DNA of 64,000 bases from Alkaliphilus peptidifermentans DSM 18978 (lineage in GTDB: Bacteria; Bacillota; Clostridia; Peptostreptococcales; Natronincolaceae), in contig NZ_FMUS01000028.1 in assembly GCF_900101495.1 (NCBI RefSeq), positions 1-64,000 on the forward strand. Reading direction: 5' to 3'. Below are positions 51,748-61,306 of the stretch, in pieces; within the stretch, counting starts at the first letter, position 1; every line of letters begins with the position of its first letter. Under the pieces are notes generated by a model that was given only the letters and a program-made list of their open reading frames with translations, had not been told where the DNA came from and made no database searches. Made by a program: the position numbers and the translations under genes.

Positions 51748-52740
51748 TTATTCGACAAATTCTGATTCAACAAGCTTTACTGTTAATTCGATAGCACCAG
51801 TAATATCTGATAAATAACACATTTCACAATTACTATGTATATATCTAGTGGGGATCGATATTACTCCTGCAGGTATACCACTTCTTGTTAAATGGATTGC
51901 TCCTGAGTCTGTTCCACCAAGTTCTAGAACTTCTAACTGATACTTAATATCATTTTCTTTAGCTCTTTTGATCATTGTATTCTTAACTACAGGATGACAA
52001 AGTATAGAGTTATCTTTAACCTTAATGGCAGGTCCATTACCTAATTTAACTGCCATTTTTTTTGCATTAGGTGTATCTCCCGTAGTAGTTACATCGATGG
52101 CGATTCCAAAATCAGGGTTAATAGTATAAGCAGAGGTTTTTGCACCCCTTATACCTACCTCCTCCTGAACAGTAAAGACAAAATAAAGGTCATTTTCGCT
52201 ATCCTTTAATGCTTTTAAAGCTTCAATCATAATGAAGCATCCAATTCTATCATCTAAGGCCTGGGAAACAACTTTTTTATCGTCGATAATTGGTTCACTA
52301 TAATAAACACAAACATCACCGATGGAAACCATCTCTTCTGCTTCTTTTTGTGAAGAAGCTCCAATATCAATGTAAAGCTTATCAAGATTTAAATCCTTTA
52401 TACTCTCCAGCTTTTCACTACCAATCACGCCTATTATCCCATTTTCAAAAATTACCCTTTGAGACAAAGTAATTGCTGGAGCCAGGCCTCCAACATTTGT
52501 AAATCTAAGAAACCCATTTTCATCTATAAAGGTTACCATTAACCCTATTTGATCCATATGCCCTGCCAGCATAATTTTTTTTCCAGGACCTTTTTTTCTG
52601 GCAATTAAATTACCCAATGGATCAATTTTTATTTCATCTACATAGTCTTTAATTTCATTTACAATAAAGTCTCTTATAGCTGTTTCATTTCCTGATGGAG
52701 AATAAATAGAACACATATTTTTTAGTAGCTCTTTATTCAA
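51748..52740 (-). CDS. M42 family metallo-aminopeptidase
   Basis: A 330-residue zinc aminopeptidase of the tetrahedral TET type. Metal and catalytic sites are visible in MLAGHMDQIGLM, QALDDRIGCF, VFTVQEEVGIRGAK, GIAIDVT and IPTRYIHSNCE. It trims short peptides inside the cell. It is the third of three tandem M42 paralogues, separated from the middle one by about 200 bp that holds a repeat element. Substrate preference (glutamyl or broad) cannot be read off. Confidence 0.9.
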   Translation of the reverse strand: MNKELLKNMCSIYSPSGNETAIRDFIVNEIKDYVDEIKIDPLGNLIARKKGPGKKIMLAGHMDQIGLMVTFIDENGFLRFTNVGGLAPAITLSQRVIFENGIIGVIGSEKLESIKDLNLDKLYIDIGASSQKEAEEMVSIGDVCVYYSEPIIDDKKVVSQALDDRIGCFIMIEALKALKDSENDLYFVFTVQEEVGIRGAKTSAYTINPDFGIAIDVTTTGDTPNAKKMAVKLGNGPAIKVKDNSILCHPVVKNTMIKRAKENDIKYQLEVLELGGTDSGAIHLTRSGIPAGVISIPTRYIHSNCEMCYLSDITGAIELTVKLVESEFVE

Positions 52741-52787
52741 GATTTAAAACCTCCTTGCACCTTTTTTCTTGTATTGCATTTTATTAA

Positions 52788-52945
52788 ATATTAATCATTC
52801 TTAATTCTAATTTTCCATTTTCAATTTTCAATTTTCCCATTCTCAATTCTTAACTCTTAATTTTTCTCATTCAACATTCAACATTTAACATTTTTACTTT
52901 TCCATTTTCCATTTTCAATTTTTCCATTCTCAACTCTTAACTCTC
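52788..52945. repeat. Pyrimidine-rich intergenic repeat element
   Basis: On the minus strand short units such as TTGAGAATGG, GAAAATGGAAAATGGAAAA, AATGTTGAATGTTGAATG and AATTAAGAGTTAAGAATTG follow one another. This matches a low-complexity repeat family found between genes in many Firmicutes. A second copy lies at 61500-61574 in this window. Confidence 0.7.
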
Positions 52946-53962
52946 AAATTTAAATCTATTCATTTTCTCAATAAACTTAATTAATAATGCTTGAGTATTA
53001 TTATAATCATCTTTACTTAAGACCGACACTGGTGAATGTATGTAACGACAAGGCACTGCTATAGACACACAGGGAGTTCCTCCCTTGGCGGTATGGAATC
53101 TGCCGGCATCATTTCCTCCAAATGAAGATTTACGATATTGCCAAGGTATGTTATTTTTCTTGGCTACTTCAATCATCAAATCAATATACCTGCGATTATA
53201 TATTGAAGTTCTATCCATTATTGAAATGGCTGGACCAGCATCAAGGGCAGTAACCTGTGAGTGTGGGTCTACCTCCGAAACATCAGAACATGTGGTTCCC
53301 TCAATAATTATAGCTAAATCTACATCAACTTGGTTTGCTGCAACCTCAGCACCACGCAAACCAATTTCCTCTTGTACGGTAAATATTCCAGTAACAGTAA
53401 CAGGTTGTGGTTGCTTAAGTATATCAATAATAATAGCACAACCTACTCGATCATCTAAAGACTTAGCTTTTATTCGGTTTTTACCAAATTCAACGAAATC
53501 ACTGTCAAAATATATAAAGTCACCTACTGCTATTTCCTTTTCAGTTTCTTTTTTATCTTTTGACCCTATGTCTATGTATAAGTCGTCAATAGATAATGCC
53601 TTTTTTCTTTCATCTGGCTTTTGCATATGTACTGCTTTAGAGCCAATTACACCAGGAATTTTATTTTCTCCTATAATTACAGGCTTTGATACCAATATTC
53701 TGGCATCTATTCCCCCCACAGCTGCAAATTTCAATAGTCCATTTTTGTCAATTCCCTTTACCATTAGTCCTACTTCATCCATATGGGCTACTAGAGCAAT
53801 ATTTGTTCCTTCTTCTGTTCCTTTTTTTACTGCAATAACATTTCCCATTCTATCAACTTTAATTTCATCAACATACCCCTTAATTTCTTCAAGTACAATA
53901 TTACGTACAGCCTTCTCATTTCCTGAAAGGCTTAAGGCTCCTGTCAGTTTTTCTAATAACAT
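52937..53962 (-). CDS. M42 family metallo-aminopeptidase
   Basis: A 341-residue paralogue with LVAHMDEVGLM, KSLDDRVGCAI, IFTVQEEIGLRGAE, AIIIEGTTCSD and IAVPCRYIHSPV, the zinc and catalytic motifs of M42. Position two of the tandem set. It overlaps the first gene by 10 bp, so those two are coupled. Confidence 0.9.
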   Translation of the reverse strand: MLLEKLTGALSLSGNEKAVRNIVLEEIKGYVDEIKVDRMGNVIAVKKGTEEGTNIALVAHMDEVGLMVKGIDKNGLLKFAAVGGIDARILVSKPVIIGENKIPGVIGSKAVHMQKPDERKKALSIDDLYIDIGSKDKKETEKEIAVGDFIYFDSDFVEFGKNRIKAKSLDDRVGCAIIIDILKQPQPVTVTGIFTVQEEIGLRGAEVAANQVDVDLAIIIEGTTCSDVSEVDPHSQVTALDAGPAISIMDRTSIYNRRYIDLMIEVAKKNNIPWQYRKSSFGGNDAGRFHTAKGGTPCVSIAVPCRYIHSPVSVLSKDDYNNTQALLIKFIEKMNRFKFES

Positions 53963-55005
53963 AGGAACTCCTCCAAATCCTTATCGTTTAAGCTTAAGAT
54001 AAAATAAGCCAATAGCTTACCACATTTTTCAACATCATTAAGACTTATGGTTTCTACAGAGGTATGCATGTATCTAAGGGGAATTGATAAAACAGCTGTT
54101 GCTACACCAGTCCTTGAAACTTGCATAGGCCATGCATCTGTTCCTGAATGACCAGTAGCAATTTCAACTTGATAGTCTATGTAATTATTTTTTGCTACTT
54201 CTTTAAGACCATTAAAAACATTAGGATGTATATTGGGTCCCATAGTTAAAGCAGGTCCTTTATCCATTTCTATTGTATCGTACTCTTTAAGATCAGGGGT
54301 TCTACCAAACCCTACATCAATGGCGATACCAATATCAGGCATTATATTGTAGGCTGCCGTTGTAGCTCCTCTTGTTCCAACCTCTTCTTGAACTGTTGCT
54401 ACTAAATATACGTCCACCTCATGGTTGAGCTTGTTTAGCTCCTTTAAACATGTGTACATGGCTGCAACCCCTGCACGGTCATCTAGTGCCTTGCCAGCTA
54501 TCCAATCATTTCTTAGAAAGCTTACCTTCCTTTTCATGGTAACTATATCCCCTATAGAGACATACTCCATAAGTTCTTTTTTACTATAGCCAGTATCAAT
54601 AATTAGGTCTTCCATCTTAATAGCTTTGCTTCTTTCTTCATCAGTTGTTAAATGAGGAGGTTTAACACCTATTATACCGTATATAGGTTTTTGTCCATGA
54701 ATTAAGACCTCCTGGCATAGTAGTGTTCTCTGATCAATTCCTCCAATATTAGTGAACCAAACAAATCCCTTTTCATCAATATCCTTTACCATTAGCCCAA
54801 TTTCATCCATATGGGCAGCCAACATGATTTTTCTACCGTTGCTATTACTCCCCTTCTTAAGACAGATAAGATTTCCCAGTGGGTCAATTGTTGTATCATC
54901 ACATAAACCACTGAAATGATCTTTAATGATTGCTGTTGTATCACCTTCATAGCCAGAAACACCCGAAGCTTCTGATAATAATTTAATAAAATCCTTACTA
55001 GTCAA
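53953..55005 (-). CDS. M42 family metallo-aminopeptidase
   Basis: A 350-residue paralogue, first in transcription order, with MLAAHMDEIGLM, KALDDRAGVAAM, VATVQEEVGTRGAT, GIAIDVGFGR, HSGTDAWPMQVS and LSIPLRYMHTSVE. All zinc ligands and the general-base glutamate pair are present. A GGAGGGAGG-type site precedes the ATG. The cheR gene is 35 bp downstream-to-upstream, so it may read into this cluster. Confidence 0.9.
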   Translation of the reverse strand: MTSKDFIKLLSEASGVSGYEGDTTAIIKDHFSGLCDDTTIDPLGNLICLKKGSNSNGRKIMLAAHMDEIGLMVKDIDEKGFVWFTNIGGIDQRTLLCQEVLIHGQKPIYGIIGVKPPHLTTDEERSKAIKMEDLIIDTGYSKKELMEYVSIGDIVTMKRKVSFLRNDWIAGKALDDRAGVAAMYTCLKELNKLNHEVDVYLVATVQEEVGTRGATTAAYNIMPDIGIAIDVGFGRTPDLKEYDTIEMDKGPALTMGPNIHPNVFNGLKEVAKNNYIDYQVEIATGHSGTDAWPMQVSRTGVATAVLSIPLRYMHTSVETISLNDVEKCGKLLAYFILSLNDKDLEEFLCY

Positions 55006-55040
55006 TAAATATCCTCCCTCCTGATTTTATAAAGAACTCA

Positions 55041-55814
55041 TTACTTTAATTTTTGATAAAAAAAGGTTTTCATAGGAGCTAAGTTATAACGATTTGGTAG
55101 TATAATTTGTTCTGTACTACCAACAAATAAAACACCATTTGAATCCAAAGAATCATAAAATTTATGATACATTTTATTCTTTGTTTCTTCAGTAAAATAT
55201 ATCATAACATTTCTACAAACAATTAAATCGCATTTATCTGGATATGGACTCTCCAGCAGATTGTGCTTTTTAAAGCTTACTTGGTTTTTTATTGTATCCT
55301 TTATCATATAGCTTTCATTAATTTTTTGAAAGTAATTATAAACAAAATCCTTAGGTAAATTTTCTAGACTTTTAGCTGAATAAATTCCTGTTTTCGCTTT
55401 ACTCATTGCACCATCGTCTAAATCTGTTGCTATTATACTTATGTCATTAAGCTTAAGAAATTTTGTCAATAGCATTACAAGGGAGTAGGGTTCTTCACCT
55501 GTGGAGCATGCTGCACTCCAAATTTTAAGCTTTGATTTATGCTTTAAGAGATAAGGTATTATATCATTTTCTAATACCTCCCATTGCTGTGGATTACGAT
55601 AAAACTCTGAAACATTGATGGTAAGATAGTTAATAAATTCATTTAGTAGCTTAGAGTCACGACATATTGCTTCATAGTAATCGTCATAGGTTGTGAATTG
55701 ATTTCTTGTGATTAGAGACTCAATCCTTCGCTTCATCTGTCGTTCCTTATAGCTTGATAAATCAATTCCCGTTTTTTTATAAACCTTACCTATAAATCCG
55801 TCATAATCTCTCAT
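55041..55814 (-). CDS. cheR: CheR-type protein glutamate methyltransferase
   Basis: A 257-residue SAM-dependent methyltransferase for chemoreceptors. The N-terminal helical domain has YKERQMKRRIESLI and the catalytic domain has NVSEFYRNPQQW, WSAACSTGEEPYSL, ATDLDDGAMSKAK and LIVCRNVMIYF. The start ATG 55814 is 9 bp after GGGGG. No other chemotaxis genes are nearby, so it is an orphan copy. Confidence 0.92.
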   Translation of the reverse strand: MRDYDGFIGKVYKKTGIDLSSYKERQMKRRIESLITRNQFTTYDDYYEAICRDSKLLNEFINYLTINVSEFYRNPQQWEVLENDIIPYLLKHKSKLKIWSAACSTGEEPYSLVMLLTKFLKLNDISIIATDLDDGAMSKAKTGIYSAKSLENLPKDFVYNYFQKINESYMIKDTIKNQVSFKKHNLLESPYPDKCDLIVCRNVMIYFTEETKNKMYHKFYDSLDSNGVLFVGSTEQIILPNRYNLAPMKTFFYQKLK

Positions 55815-55840
55815 TAATATCATCCCCCTAAACTAATTAA

Positions 55841-56036
55841 AAAATAAAAGAGTCTAAGACCCAGACTGTTGACAATCATCTTTCTTCTTGGTTACTTTAA
55901 AAACCCAGCACCCATACGTATTTAAACATATACGCTGCGTTGGCTGGGTTTTCTTAAGTCTCCAACAAAAATGATTTTTAACAGTCTTAATATTGTTGGT
56001 TTTTTTCAACAACCCCGTCTAAGACTCTTTATTTTC
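55841..56036. repeat. Nested palindromic element (MITE-like or structured RNA)
   Basis: Outer arms AATAAAAGAGTCTAAGAC and GTCTAAGACTCTTTATTTT are near-perfect inverted repeats. Inside, GACTGTTGACAATCAT pairs with ATGATTTTTAACAGTC, and AAACCCAGC pairs with GGCTGGGTTT. The whole stretch (about 195 bp) could fold on itself. It overlaps the last codons of rpsA. It may be a miniature transposable element, a compound terminator or a regulatory RNA. Confidence 0.65.
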
Positions 56037-57173
56037 ATCTGAAATAACATTAGTAACATCACCAATGGTAACATTATCGTTTTCAGTAATATACTCAGTT
56101 TCTTCCTCTGTTTGATTAGCAGCTGTAATACTTAAGCTAATTCTCTTTTGCTCCATATTAATGTCAAGTACCTTTACCTTAACAAGCTGTCCAACTTCCA
56201 ATTCTTGAGAAGGCTTCGAAATAAATTTATTGCTAATTTCAGATATATGAACAAGTCCATCAAGTCCTGACTCTAGTTCAACAAAGACCCCATAGTCAAC
56301 CATTCTAACAACTTTTCCTTCTACAATGTCTCCAACACTGTATTTTTCTTCAACTAGATCCCAAGGTTGTGGCTGTGTTTGCTTTAATCCAAGAGAAATT
56401 TTTTCTGTTTCTGAGTTAAAATCTAATATCTCTACCTCTACTTCATCACCCTTCTTCAAAATGTCAGAAGGATGCTTTACACGGTTCCAAGCTAGATCAG
56501 AAATATGAATTAATCCATCAATACCGCCTATATCTACAAATGCACCAAAGTTAGTTATATTCTTTACTTCACCTTTAACTTTAGCACCAACTTTAATTTT
56601 AGAAAGAACTTCCTTCTTCATTTCAGACTTTTCGCTAATTAGTACTACTTTTCTAGAGAGAACTACTTTATTTTTTCTTTTATCAATTTCTATAATTTTT
56701 GTGTTGAAGGTTTTCCCAACATAGCTTGATAAATCGTCAACATAGGAATCTGAGATTTGACTTGCTGGAATGAAGCACCGTATACCTCTGGAGATGGAAA
56801 TAATACCACCACGAACAACCTCTATTACCTTTGTTTCTAATAGGGCATCAGATTCTTTTATCATCTCTAGGTCATCCCAGCCTTTTTGAACATCAACTCT
56901 TTTTTTAGATAAAAGCACATTACCTTCACCATCATCTAAATTTATAACATAAACCTTTATGTCATCTCCTATATTTACTAAGCTTCTAGGATTTACATTA
57001 GGCTCATTAGAGATTTCATCCCTTGGGATTACACCATCAGATTTATAACCAACATTAACCATTATTTCACTATCAGTTACGTTGATGACTTTTCCAGTTA
57101 ATATATCCCCTCTATGTAATCTCACCATAGATTTTTCAATTTCATCCATAAAATTCTGCATATCGTTACTCAT
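56019..57173 (-). CDS. rpsA: S1 RNA-binding protein (30S ribosomal protein S1-like)
   Basis: A 384-residue protein with four S1 domains (starting near residues 17, 105, 190 and 275), each with G-x-V/I-x-G-x-V patterns such as GAKVKGEVKNITNFGAFVDIGGIDGLIHISD. It is shorter than E. coli S1 (six domains), as is usual in clostridia, where it often lies next to or fused with IspH. The gene follows ispH by 42 bp. Ribosome site AGGAGG. Confidence 0.92.
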   Translation of the reverse strand: MSNDMQNFMDEIEKSMVRLHRGDILTGKVINVTDSEIMVNVGYKSDGVIPRDEISNEPNVNPRSLVNIGDDIKVYVINLDDGEGNVLLSKKRVDVQKGWDDLEMIKESDALLETKVIEVVRGGIISISRGIRCFIPASQISDSYVDDLSSYVGKTFNTKIIEIDKRKNKVVLSRKVVLISEKSEMKKEVLSKIKVGAKVKGEVKNITNFGAFVDIGGIDGLIHISDLAWNRVKHPSDILKKGDEVEVEILDFNSETEKISLGLKQTQPQPWDLVEEKYSVGDIVEGKVVRMVDYGVFVELESGLDGLVHISEISNKFISKPSQELEVGQLVKVKVLDINMEQKRISLSITAANQTEEETEYITENDNVTIGDVTNVISDENKES

Positions 57174-57215
57174 TTCATTACCTCCTAAGAATATTAATTA
57201 TTATATGAAGCATAT

Positions 57216-58058
57216 TTAAATTCGATTTAGTTTTTGAAGCAGTTCATCAATAATCCATTGTGGAGTTGAGGCTCCCGCTGTTACACCTACAACATCTATG
57301 TCTATTAGCCATTCATCCTGTAGCTCATGGACTGATTCAACATGATATGTTGTACTAGGTCTCTCTTCTTTACATATATCAACAAGTTTTTGGGTATTAG
57401 AGCTGTGGTAGCCGCCTACTACTATCATTGCTTGAACTTCTTTAGCAAGCTTTCTAGCTGCATCCTGTCTTTCTTTAGTGGCGTTACAAATAGTATTAAA
57501 AATTTCAATCTTGTTTCCCTTTTCTTCAAGAAGCTTTGCTATTTTTTGAAAATGTGGTGTTGACATGGTAGTTTGGACTACAATACATAGCTTTTCAGAG
57601 TAGGGGATTTTTTTTACGTCCTCTTCCTCTTGAATTATAAAAGCTTGATTATTGCACCATCCATTTATTCCAATGACCTCTGGATGGTTAGGATTTCCTA
57701 TAATTACAATTTCATATTTATCCTTATGATAATTTTCTACTATATTTTGAATTCTTCTAACAAAAGGACAAGTTGCATCAACTATATCAAGAGATTTTTC
57801 GCCTGCAAGGCTATAAACATCTTTTTGAACTCCATGAGATCGAATTATAACACTGCCTTTTTGAATTTTTTCAATATCATCCTCTACCTTCACACCTTTA
57901 TTTTCTAGTTCTTCAACCACCTGTTGATTATGAATTAATGGACCTAAGGAATACAACTCTTTTTCCATACCCTTTTCCTTAATTTCATCGTAAACCATAT
58001 CCATTGCTTTTTTTACACCAAAGCAAAACCCGGAATAATCTGCTAAAATTACCTTCAT
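57216..58058 (-). CDS. ispH: 4-hydroxy-3-methylbut-2-enyl diphosphate reductase
   Basis: IspH performs the last step of the MEP isoprenoid route, releasing IPP and DMAPP. The 280-residue protein has three cluster cysteines in GFCFGVKKAM, DATCPFVRR and FNTICNAT, plus the conserved SHGVQ, GNPNHPEV and TGAS-like GVTAGASTPQW. It sits between cmk and rpsA in the usual clostridial order. A GGTATG-type site lies before the ATG. Confidence 0.96.
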   Translation of the reverse strand: MKVILADYSGFCFGVKKAMDMVYDEIKEKGMEKELYSLGPLIHNQQVVEELENKGVKVEDDIEKIQKGSVIIRSHGVQKDVYSLAGEKSLDIVDATCPFVRRIQNIVENYHKDKYEIVIIGNPNHPEVIGINGWCNNQAFIIQEEEDVKKIPYSEKLCIVVQTTMSTPHFQKIAKLLEEKGNKIEIFNTICNATKERQDAARKLAKEVQAMIVVGGYHSSNTQKLVDICKEERPSTTYHVESVHELQDEWLIDIDVVGVTAGASTPQWIIDELLQKLNRI

Positions 58059-58172
58059 TTCATACCTCCGTGGCTATATTTCTAATAAACATAGCGGACT
58101 TATACAAATTCTATAAAACATATAAAATTCCTTCTTACACTTCAAAATATTTTAATTAAATTGATTCGTTGT

Positions 58173-58829
58173 TTATATTCTTTCATTTAACAGAAAAATT
58201 ATTTGTCTAATTACTTCCTCTACTGTTTTATCTGTTGTATCTATCTTTATAGAGTCATCTGCAGCTTTTAATGGTGAACAGCTTCTCTCTTCGTCCATCT
58301 TGTCCCTAGTTATGATTTCTTCCTTTATATCATTTAAGTTAACATCTAAGCCTTTTAGTATAAGCTCTGAGTATCTTCTGTTTGCCCTTTCTTCTACTGA
58401 TGCAGTTAAGAATATTTTTAACTTTGCATCGGGTAAAACTTTAGTTCCGATATCTCTGCCATCCATTACAACATTTTGATTGGAGGCTATTCTTCTTTGG
58501 ATATCCACTAAAATCTCTCTTATTTCTGGTATACGTGCAATGTATGAAACATTTTGACTAACTACTATACTTCGTACTTCATTATTAACCAATATATCGT
58601 TTATAAATATATTACCCTTCTTAAATGACATTTCTGTATTTCTAGTTACTTCTAAAATTTGTGGTATATCATCAATTTTTACATTTTCCTTTAACACAGC
58701 GTAGGTTAATGCTCGATACATTGCTCCTGTATCAATATATGTATAATCTAAGCGATAAGCCAGTTCCTTCGCTATAGTGCTTTTCCCAGCACCAGCTGGT
58801 CCATCGATGGCTATTTGAATTGCTTCCAT
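58173..58829 (-). CDS. cmk: Cytidylate kinase
   Basis: A 218-residue CMP/dCMP kinase. The P-loop is DGPAGAGKSTIA, followed by YIDTGAMYRALTY, MDGRDIGTKVLPDA and RRYSEL. The start is ATG 58829, 6 bp after AGGAGG; a longer frame to 58898 covers a hairpin instead. It precedes ispH by 114 bp. Confidence 0.95.
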   Translation of the reverse strand: MEAIQIAIDGPAGAGKSTIAKELAYRLDYTYIDTGAMYRALTYAVLKENVKIDDIPQILEVTRNTEMSFKKGNIFINDILVNNEVRSIVVSQNVSYIARIPEIREILVDIQRRIASNQNVVMDGRDIGTKVLPDAKLKIFLTASVEERANRRYSELILKGLDVNLNDIKEEIITRDKMDEERSCSPLKAADDSIKIDTTDKTVEEVIRQIIFLLNERI

Positions 58830-58854
58830 GATTTTCCTCCTAATAAATAAATTA

Positions 58855-58880
58855 AACCACCAATCCATGGTGGTTGTTTT
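58855..58880. terminator. Hairpin upstream of cmk, possible terminator
   Basis: AACCACC / GGTGGTT with a 7-base loop. T run is on the plus side; on the minus strand only TTTAATTT follows, so direction is unclear. Confidence 0.45.
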
Positions 58881-58982
58881 TCTACTTAGATCGGACATTA
58901 TTTTCAGATCGTTAAGTTTTATATATTAATGATTATACATTAACTTTTAGTTTTACTCAAGCTATATAGCATTCTGTAAATT

Positions 58983-59426
58983 TTATAACACTCTAATTAT
59001 AGATATAATAGCTCTGTTTTTAAAACTATATACTTTATTTGTTGGTGTCCCATATACGTTAGAGGATACTTCTTTAATATATAAGCTGATATTTTCATTA
59101 TACATACTACTATTTACTTCTATGACATCTCTATCATTAACCTCCAGCTTAACCTCTGTGTTATCTCCAAACACTTCAACTACTTCGCCATTAATCATTA
59201 GTTCTAGCTTGGGATATAATGATCCTCCCTCCAGCTGCAGGACAATTGTACCTTTTTTTGATATTAAGTCTAAAAACCAAAATCCCTCTTCAGAGCCAAG
59301 CATTACAGTAGATTTTTTTAATTGATATGATTTTCCAATATTAATTAGTATAAGGAATAACATCAAGACAACAAAGAGAGTTTGAATAATTTTTTCAAGC
59401 CTAATTAAAATTTTATCTATTTCCAT
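58983..59426 (-). CDS. Hypothetical membrane-anchored protein
   Basis: A 147-residue protein with an N-terminal transmembrane helix (about 14-32) and a soluble, beta-rich outward domain with alternating hydrophobic and acidic residues (VEVFGDNTEVKLEVNDRDVIEV). I recognise no family. The start is ATG 59426, 8 bp after AGGGAG; a GTG three codons earlier is possible. It follows the HI0933-like gene by 22 bp and probably shares its transcript. Confidence 0.75.
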   Translation of the reverse strand: MEIDKILIRLEKIIQTLFVVLMLFLILINIGKSYQLKKSTVMLGSEEGFWFLDLISKKGTIVLQLEGGSLYPKLELMINGEVVEVFGDNTEVKLEVNDRDVIEVNSSMYNENISLYIKEVSSNVYGTPTNKVYSFKNRAIISIIRVL

Positions 59427-59448
59427 ATGTGTCACTCCCTATACTTTA

Positions 59449-60681
59449 TTATACATTTTGTCCAGCTAAATATCCTGTTGAAAAGGCAATATGCAAATTG
59501 AATCCACCAGTTAATGCGTCAACGTCAATGATTTCACCACAAAAGAATAATCCTTTTAATAGCTTTGACTCCATTGTATTGGGATTAATTTCCTTTACAG
59601 AAATACCACCTGCTGTTATTATAGCTTCCTTTAATCCACCCAACCCCTTTATTGTTAACTCCAACCCCTTAATTAGTTGTACAATCCTATGTCGTTGTTG
59701 TTTTTGTAAATGATTTAATTCTACCTCTATATCAATTTCAAGATGCTTCAGTAGGTAAACAATAAAGTTTTTCGGTAAGTACTGGCTCAGTGTTGCTTTC
59801 AATGATTTATTACGATTATTTTGTATCCCCTCTTTTAGAATATTATGAAGGGAGTCTTCAGTTAAATCGGGAAGAAAATCTATTTTTAACTTAGGGATTT
59901 CTTTATTATTGTAGCCTGCAATATGGGCTGACATTCTCAGAACTGCAGGGCCAGAAATGCCAAAATGAGTAAATATTAAGCCACCAGAAGTAATTTGCTT
60001 GTTGGATTTTTTCTCCTTCAAATATATATTAACTGAGTCAAATGAGATTCCCATCAGGTCTTGAATCCATTTTTCTTCAATAATGATTGGTACTAGACTT
60101 GCCCTTATTGGAATAATATGATGTCCAATGGATTTTGCTAGTCTATACCCATCACCAGTACTACCTGTATAAGGATATGACTGCCCCCCTGTGGCAATAA
60201 TAACACTATCGCCAGTTAACTCTTTTCCATTAGCTAATACAACACCCTTAAGGTGATTGTCTTCAATAATTAAATTCTTTACTTCATTATTTAAGTATAC
60301 CTTTACATTAAGTCTATTTAGTTCCTCAATAAAATAATCTATAATATCTTCAGATTTATTGCTTTCAGGAAACACTTTTCCTTCTTCTTCTACCTTTAAA
60401 GGTATTCCTTTACTTTTAAGTATCCTCATCAAATCTTGACTAGTCATACTATGAAAGGAAGGAAATAAGAATTTTTTATTACGTATTACATTTTCCATCA
60501 TTTTATCTGGAGTAGCAATATTGGTAATATTACATCTACCTCCACCGGTTATACGTAGCTTACTTCCTAAGCACTGTTGTTTTTCCAATAAAACCACCTG
60601 TTTATTGTTACCAGCAGCAGTAATGGCGGCCATCATCCCGGCAGCACCACCTCCCACTATAATCACCTTACTCCTTTCCAT
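59449..60681 (-). CDS. HI0933/BaiN-type flavoprotein
   Basis: A 410-residue FAD-dependent oxidoreductase. The dinucleotide motif is IIVGGGAAGMMAAITA, followed by CLGSKLRITGGGRCNITN and VIIATGGQSYPYTGSTGDGY. The end has FCGEIIDVDALTGGFNLHIAFSTG. BaiN from clostridia reduces bile acids, but most family members have unknown substrates. The start overlaps the phosphatase gene by 14 bp. Confidence 0.88.
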   Translation of the reverse strand: MERSKVIIVGGGAAGMMAAITAAGNNKQVVLLEKQQCLGSKLRITGGGRCNITNIATPDKMMENVIRNKKFLFPSFHSMTSQDLMRILKSKGIPLKVEEEGKVFPESNKSEDIIDYFIEELNRLNVKVYLNNEVKNLIIEDNHLKGVVLANGKELTGDSVIIATGGQSYPYTGSTGDGYRLAKSIGHHIIPIRASLVPIIIEEKWIQDLMGISFDSVNIYLKEKKSNKQITSGGLIFTHFGISGPAVLRMSAHIAGYNNKEIPKLKIDFLPDLTEDSLHNILKEGIQNNRNKSLKATLSQYLPKNFIVYLLKHLEIDIEVELNHLQKQQRHRIVQLIKGLELTIKGLGGLKEAIITAGGISVKEINPNTMESKLLKGLFFCGEIIDVDALTGGFNLHIAFSTGYLAGQNV

Positions 60682-61306
60682 TATTATCCCCCTTATTTAT
60701 TATCTCCATATAACACTTATCGTTATACTTAACTAAAACAGGTCCTCTTTTCTTAAATTCTATAACATTAATGCTACAATTATCCTGTTTAAGGCGATAA
60801 AAATCAGAAAGCTGCATATTTAAAAAAGATAGTAAAAAGAGTTTTATAATGGTACCATGACTAATTACTAAAACATTATTATCTTCATTTTCTTGAGAAA
60901 TTTTTTTTATAAAGGATACAATACGTTCTTGTCCTATACCCAAACCTTCCCCACTTGGAATAATAGCTTTATGGGGATTACTATGCCACTCCTTAAGTTG
61001 CTGGGGGTAATTTAGCTCTATTTCCTTAACTGTTAAACCTTCCCACTCACCAAAGCCAAGCTCAGCTAGATCTTCATCATAGCTGGGTGATTTCCCAATT
61101 ATATTGCCAATAATTTCAGCTGTTGATTTTGCCCTGTCTAAATGACTTGCATAAATTGAATCAATATCTTCAGAAATTAACCTTTCTCCCAGTAGCCTTG
61201 CCTGTATTAATCCATCTTCAGTAAGGCTTGAATTCATTTTACCCTGCGTTCTACCTTCAATATTCCACTCTGTTTCACCATGTCTAACTAAAATGAGCTT
61301 TTTCAC
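60668..61306 (-). CDS. Histidine phosphatase family protein (phosphoglycerate mutase-like)
   Basis: A 212-residue protein with the catalytic RHGETEWN at the N-terminus, a second histidine in VISHGTIIK and the acid in LAELGFGEWEGL. It could be a phosphoglycerate mutase, alpha-ribazole phosphatase or general sugar phosphatase; a CobC-like role would fit the window's cobalt transporter, but that is weak. GTG 61306 is used because GAGGGTGAT lies just before it. Confidence 0.85.
   Translation of the reverse strand: MKKLILVRHGETEWNIEGRTQGKMNSSLTEDGLIQARLLGERLISEDIDSIYASHLDRAKSTAEIIGNIIGKSPSYDEDLAELGFGEWEGLTVKEIELNYPQQLKEWHSNPHKAIIPSGEGLGIGQERIVSFIKKISQENEDNNVLVISHGTIIKLFLLSFLNMQLSDFYRLKQDNCSINVIEFKKRGPVLVKYNDKCYMEIINKGDNNGKE

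Noticed and set aside
51752-51758. TTCGACA Spo0A-like core near the end of an M42 gene
   Set aside because: Lies inside coding sequence at a gene's 3' end; chance match.
53085-54002. A 305-codon open frame on the plus strand opposite the M42 peptidase gene
   Set aside because: It is the antisense shadow of a well-supported gene. Its composition is Ser/Ile/Pro-rich with no domain, and no ribosome site is present.
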